From assembly GCF_910589175.1 (NCBI RefSeq), contig NZ_CAJURR010000034.1:1-15457 (forward strand): a stretch of 15,457 bases of DNA, written 5' to 3'. Position numbers and translations under genes: made by a program. Shown piece after piece: positions 14,002 through 15,457 of this stretch. The notes under the pieces are model-generated. The model was not told the DNA's origin. It was given only the letters and a program-made list of their open reading frames with translations, and did no database searches. The stretch is from an uncultured Lactobacillus sp. (GTDB lineage Bacteria > Bacillota > Bacilli > Lactobacillales > Lactobacillaceae). Positions within the stretch are counted from its first letter, which is position 1. Each line of letters opens with the position of its first letter.

Positions 14002-15312
14002 ATGTTAGATATTAAAGTGATTCGAGAGAATTTAGACTGGTCAAAGAAAAAATTAGCTACACGAGGAATTAAACCGGAAGAATTAGACAAATTAGTAGCT
14101 ATTGATAAAGAAAGACGTGAAGCTTTAACTAAGAGTGAACAATTAAAGCAAAAGCGTAATGAAGTATCTGATCAAATTGCTCAAGCTAAACGCAATAAAG
14201 AAGATGCAAGTGAAGCTATTAAAGCAATGCGTGAAGTAGGTAAAGAAATTAAGGATTTAGATAAAGAAGTAGAAGATTTAACTCAAAAACAAAACTATAT
14301 CTTACTTCGTTTACCAAACTTCCCAGCAGACTCAGATCCTATTGGACCTGATGAAAGTTACAACGAAGAAGTGCGTAAGTGGCACGAACCTACTAAACTT
14401 GATTTTGAACCAAAACCTCACTGGGAAATTGGAACAGAATTGAATATTTTAGACTGGGATACTGCTGCTAAAGTTTCAGGTGCTCGCTTTGTTTATTACA
14501 AAGGTGCAGGTGCATTGCTTGAACGTGCAGTTTCAAACTTCTTCTTAGATGAAAATACTAAAGATGGATATACTGAAGTAATTCCACCATACTTAGTTAA
14601 CGATGCTTCTATGCAAGGAACTGGCCAATTCCCTAAGTTTACTGAAGATGTTTACACAATTGTAGATAATGATGATCCTGATAAGCCACGTGATTTAACT
14701 TTAATTCCAACTGCTGAAGTACCATTAGTTAATTACTTCCGCGGCAAGATTTTAGATGGAGAACAATTACCAATTAATGTAACTGCATTCTCTCCAGCAT
14801 TTAGAAGTGAAGCAGGATCAGCTGGACGTGACACTCGTGGATTAATTAGAATGCACGAATTTAGAAAAGTTGAAATGGTAAAAATTGTTGACGAAGAAAG
14901 TTCATGGGACGAATTGGAAAAATTAACCCATAATGCTGAACACTTACTTCAAAAACTTGGTTTACCATATCATGTGGTTGCTCTTTCAACTGGGGATGCA
15001 AGTTTTACTAGTGCCAAAACTTATGATCTAGAAGTTTGGATGCCAGCACAAGATAAGTACCGTGAGATTTCAAGTTGTTCAAACTGTACTGACTTCCAAG
15101 CACGTCGTAGTTTAATTCGTTACCGAGACGAAAATGGTAAACTTCATTTAGCACATACTTTAAATGGTTCTGGGCTAGCTGTAGGTAGAACAGTAGCTGC
15201 TATTTTGGAAAATTACCAAAATGAAGATGGAACTGTAAATGTTCCAGAAGCTTTACAACCATATATGCATGGAATGAAAGTCATTACTAAGGAACCAAAA
15301 TTTGGTGAATAA
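14002..15312 (+). CDS. serS: Seryl-tRNA synthetase
   Basis: The 436-residue class IIa synthetase charges tRNA-Ser (and tRNA-Sec where present) with serine in the cytoplasm. The N-terminal helical arm (about 28-100) is the antiparallel coiled coil that grips the long variable arm of tRNA-Ser. The catalytic domain shows the serine-binding TAEVPL (237-242), motif 2 with FRSE (267-270) and RMHEFRKVE (283-291), and motif 3, [10 protein letters not shown] (388-397). The region [13 protein letters not shown] (357-369) is also conserved in bacterial SerRS. Length is normal. AAGGAGGAAA (13991-14000) sits just before the ATG. Expression is controlled by the upstream T-box, and the gene ends at a strong terminator. 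Confidence 0.98.
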   Translation: MLDIKVIRENLDWSKKKLATRGIKPEELDKLVAIDKERREALTKSEQLKQKRNEVSDQIAQAKRNKEDASEAIKAMREVGKEIKDLDKEVEDLTQKQNYILLRLPNFPADSDPIGPDESYNEEVRKWHEPTKLDFEPKPHWEIGTELNILDWDTAAKVSGARFVYYKGAGALLERAVSNFFLDENTKDGYTEVIPPYLVNDASMQGTGQFPKFTEDVYTIVDNDDPDKPRDLTLIPTAEVPLVNYFRGKILDGEQLPINVTAFSPAFRSEAGSAGRDTRGLIRMHEFRKVEMVKIVDEESSWDELEKLTHNAEHLLQKLGLPYHVVALSTGDASFTSAKTYDLEVWMPAQDKYREISSCSNCTDFQARRSLIRYRDENGKLHLAHTLNGSGLAVGRTVAAILENYQNEDGTVNVPEALQPYMHGMKVITKEPKFGE

Positions 15313-15328
15313 AATTTAATAAAGTAAG

Positions 15329-15371
15329 AATGGTATTCAATTGCTAAAATAGCAAAAGAATACCATTTTTT
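15329..15371 (+). terminator. serS terminator with nested hairpin
   Basis: A 10-bp perfect outer stem AATGGTATTC/GAATACCATT (15329-15338 and 15358-15367) encloses a second hairpin, TTGCT/AGCAA (15341-15345 and 15351-15355), and is followed by T residues. Confidence 0.9.
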
Positions 15372-15399
15372 ATATCTAAAATACGAGAGAAAAGGCTTG

Positions 15400-15431
15400 A
15401 AATTAGCACTCTAAAAAAATATTGCTAATTT
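15400..15431. promoter_or_regulatory. CIRCE-like inverted repeat (possible HrcA operator)
   Basis: TTAGCACTC (15403-15411) is an exact left half of the HrcA operator CIRCE. The right half TATTGCTAA (15420-15428) matches 7 of 9 positions, with an 8-base instead of the usual 9-base spacer. Seen another way, it is a perfect 9-bp inverted repeat AAATTAGCA/TGCTAATTT with a 14-base spacer. A TTGACG (15446-15451) just beyond could be the -35 of a gene outside the window. The operator call is tentative because of the spacer and because the site lies upstream of that -35. Confidence 0.45.
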
Positions 15432-15457
15432 TTTACAAAAAAGGGTTGACGAAAAGT

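Noticed and set aside
15403..15440. Reading the edge inverted repeat as a Rho-independent terminator
   Set aside because: The stem is AT-rich with a 14-base loop, and a much stronger serS terminator already lies at 15329-15371. The exact TTAGCACTC half-site fits an operator better.

Overview
The window reads as chromosomal DNA of a low-GC Firmicute, most likely a Lactobacillus of the acidophilus/gasseri/johnsonii type. The reasons are AT-rich third codon positions, strong AGGAGG ribosome binding sites, Rho-independent terminators after most transcription units, a T-box leader in front of seryl-tRNA synthetase, a CcpA-type cre site, and a protein set typical of that genus. The genus call is inference from protein character. 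I see no prophage, insertion sequence, CRISPR array, rRNA or tRNA.

Layout. (1) 88-1011, minus: an N-acetylglucosamine-kinase-like BadF/BadG ATPase with its own promoter. (2) 1202-2146, plus: a membrane-anchored or secreted protein with the serine beta-lactamase fold but altered catalytic motifs, closed by a strong terminator. (3) 2189-6513, plus: two tandem palindromes, a TetR-family regulator and a 1218-residue MMPL/RND-type membrane protein with long glycine heptad arrays, apparently an autoregulated export operon. (4) 6586-7389, minus: a Cof-type HAD phosphatase, sharing a bidirectional terminator with the MMPL gene. (5) 7536-8219, plus: a TVP38/DedA-like (VTT) membrane protein. (6) 8295-9305, plus: a zinc-ribbon polytopic membrane protein whose promoter lies inside a 13-bp inverted repeat. 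(7) 9356-12466, minus: an alpha/beta-hydrolase gene overlapping an Rgg-like XRE regulator gene, then a terminator, then a separately promoted aldehyde dehydrogenase with a cre site in its promoter. (8) 12632-13785, plus: a second VTT membrane protein, coupled to a GNAT acetyltransferase. (9) 13735-15312, plus: a promoter inside the end of the GNAT gene, a serine T-box riboswitch and serS. (10) The last 60 bases hold a CIRCE-like inverted repeat and a possible -35 box for a gene beyond the edge.

Most genes are ordinary. The parts most worth a second look are the predicted catalytically dead beta-lactamase-fold protein, the TetR/MMPL unit with its two 21-bp-spaced operators and 7-residue glycine arrays, the hydrolase/Rgg-like regulator pair, and the overlap of the GNAT gene end with the serS promoter and T-box stem I. 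I found no convincing entirely new system. All start choices, promoters and operators are read by eye and not tested.
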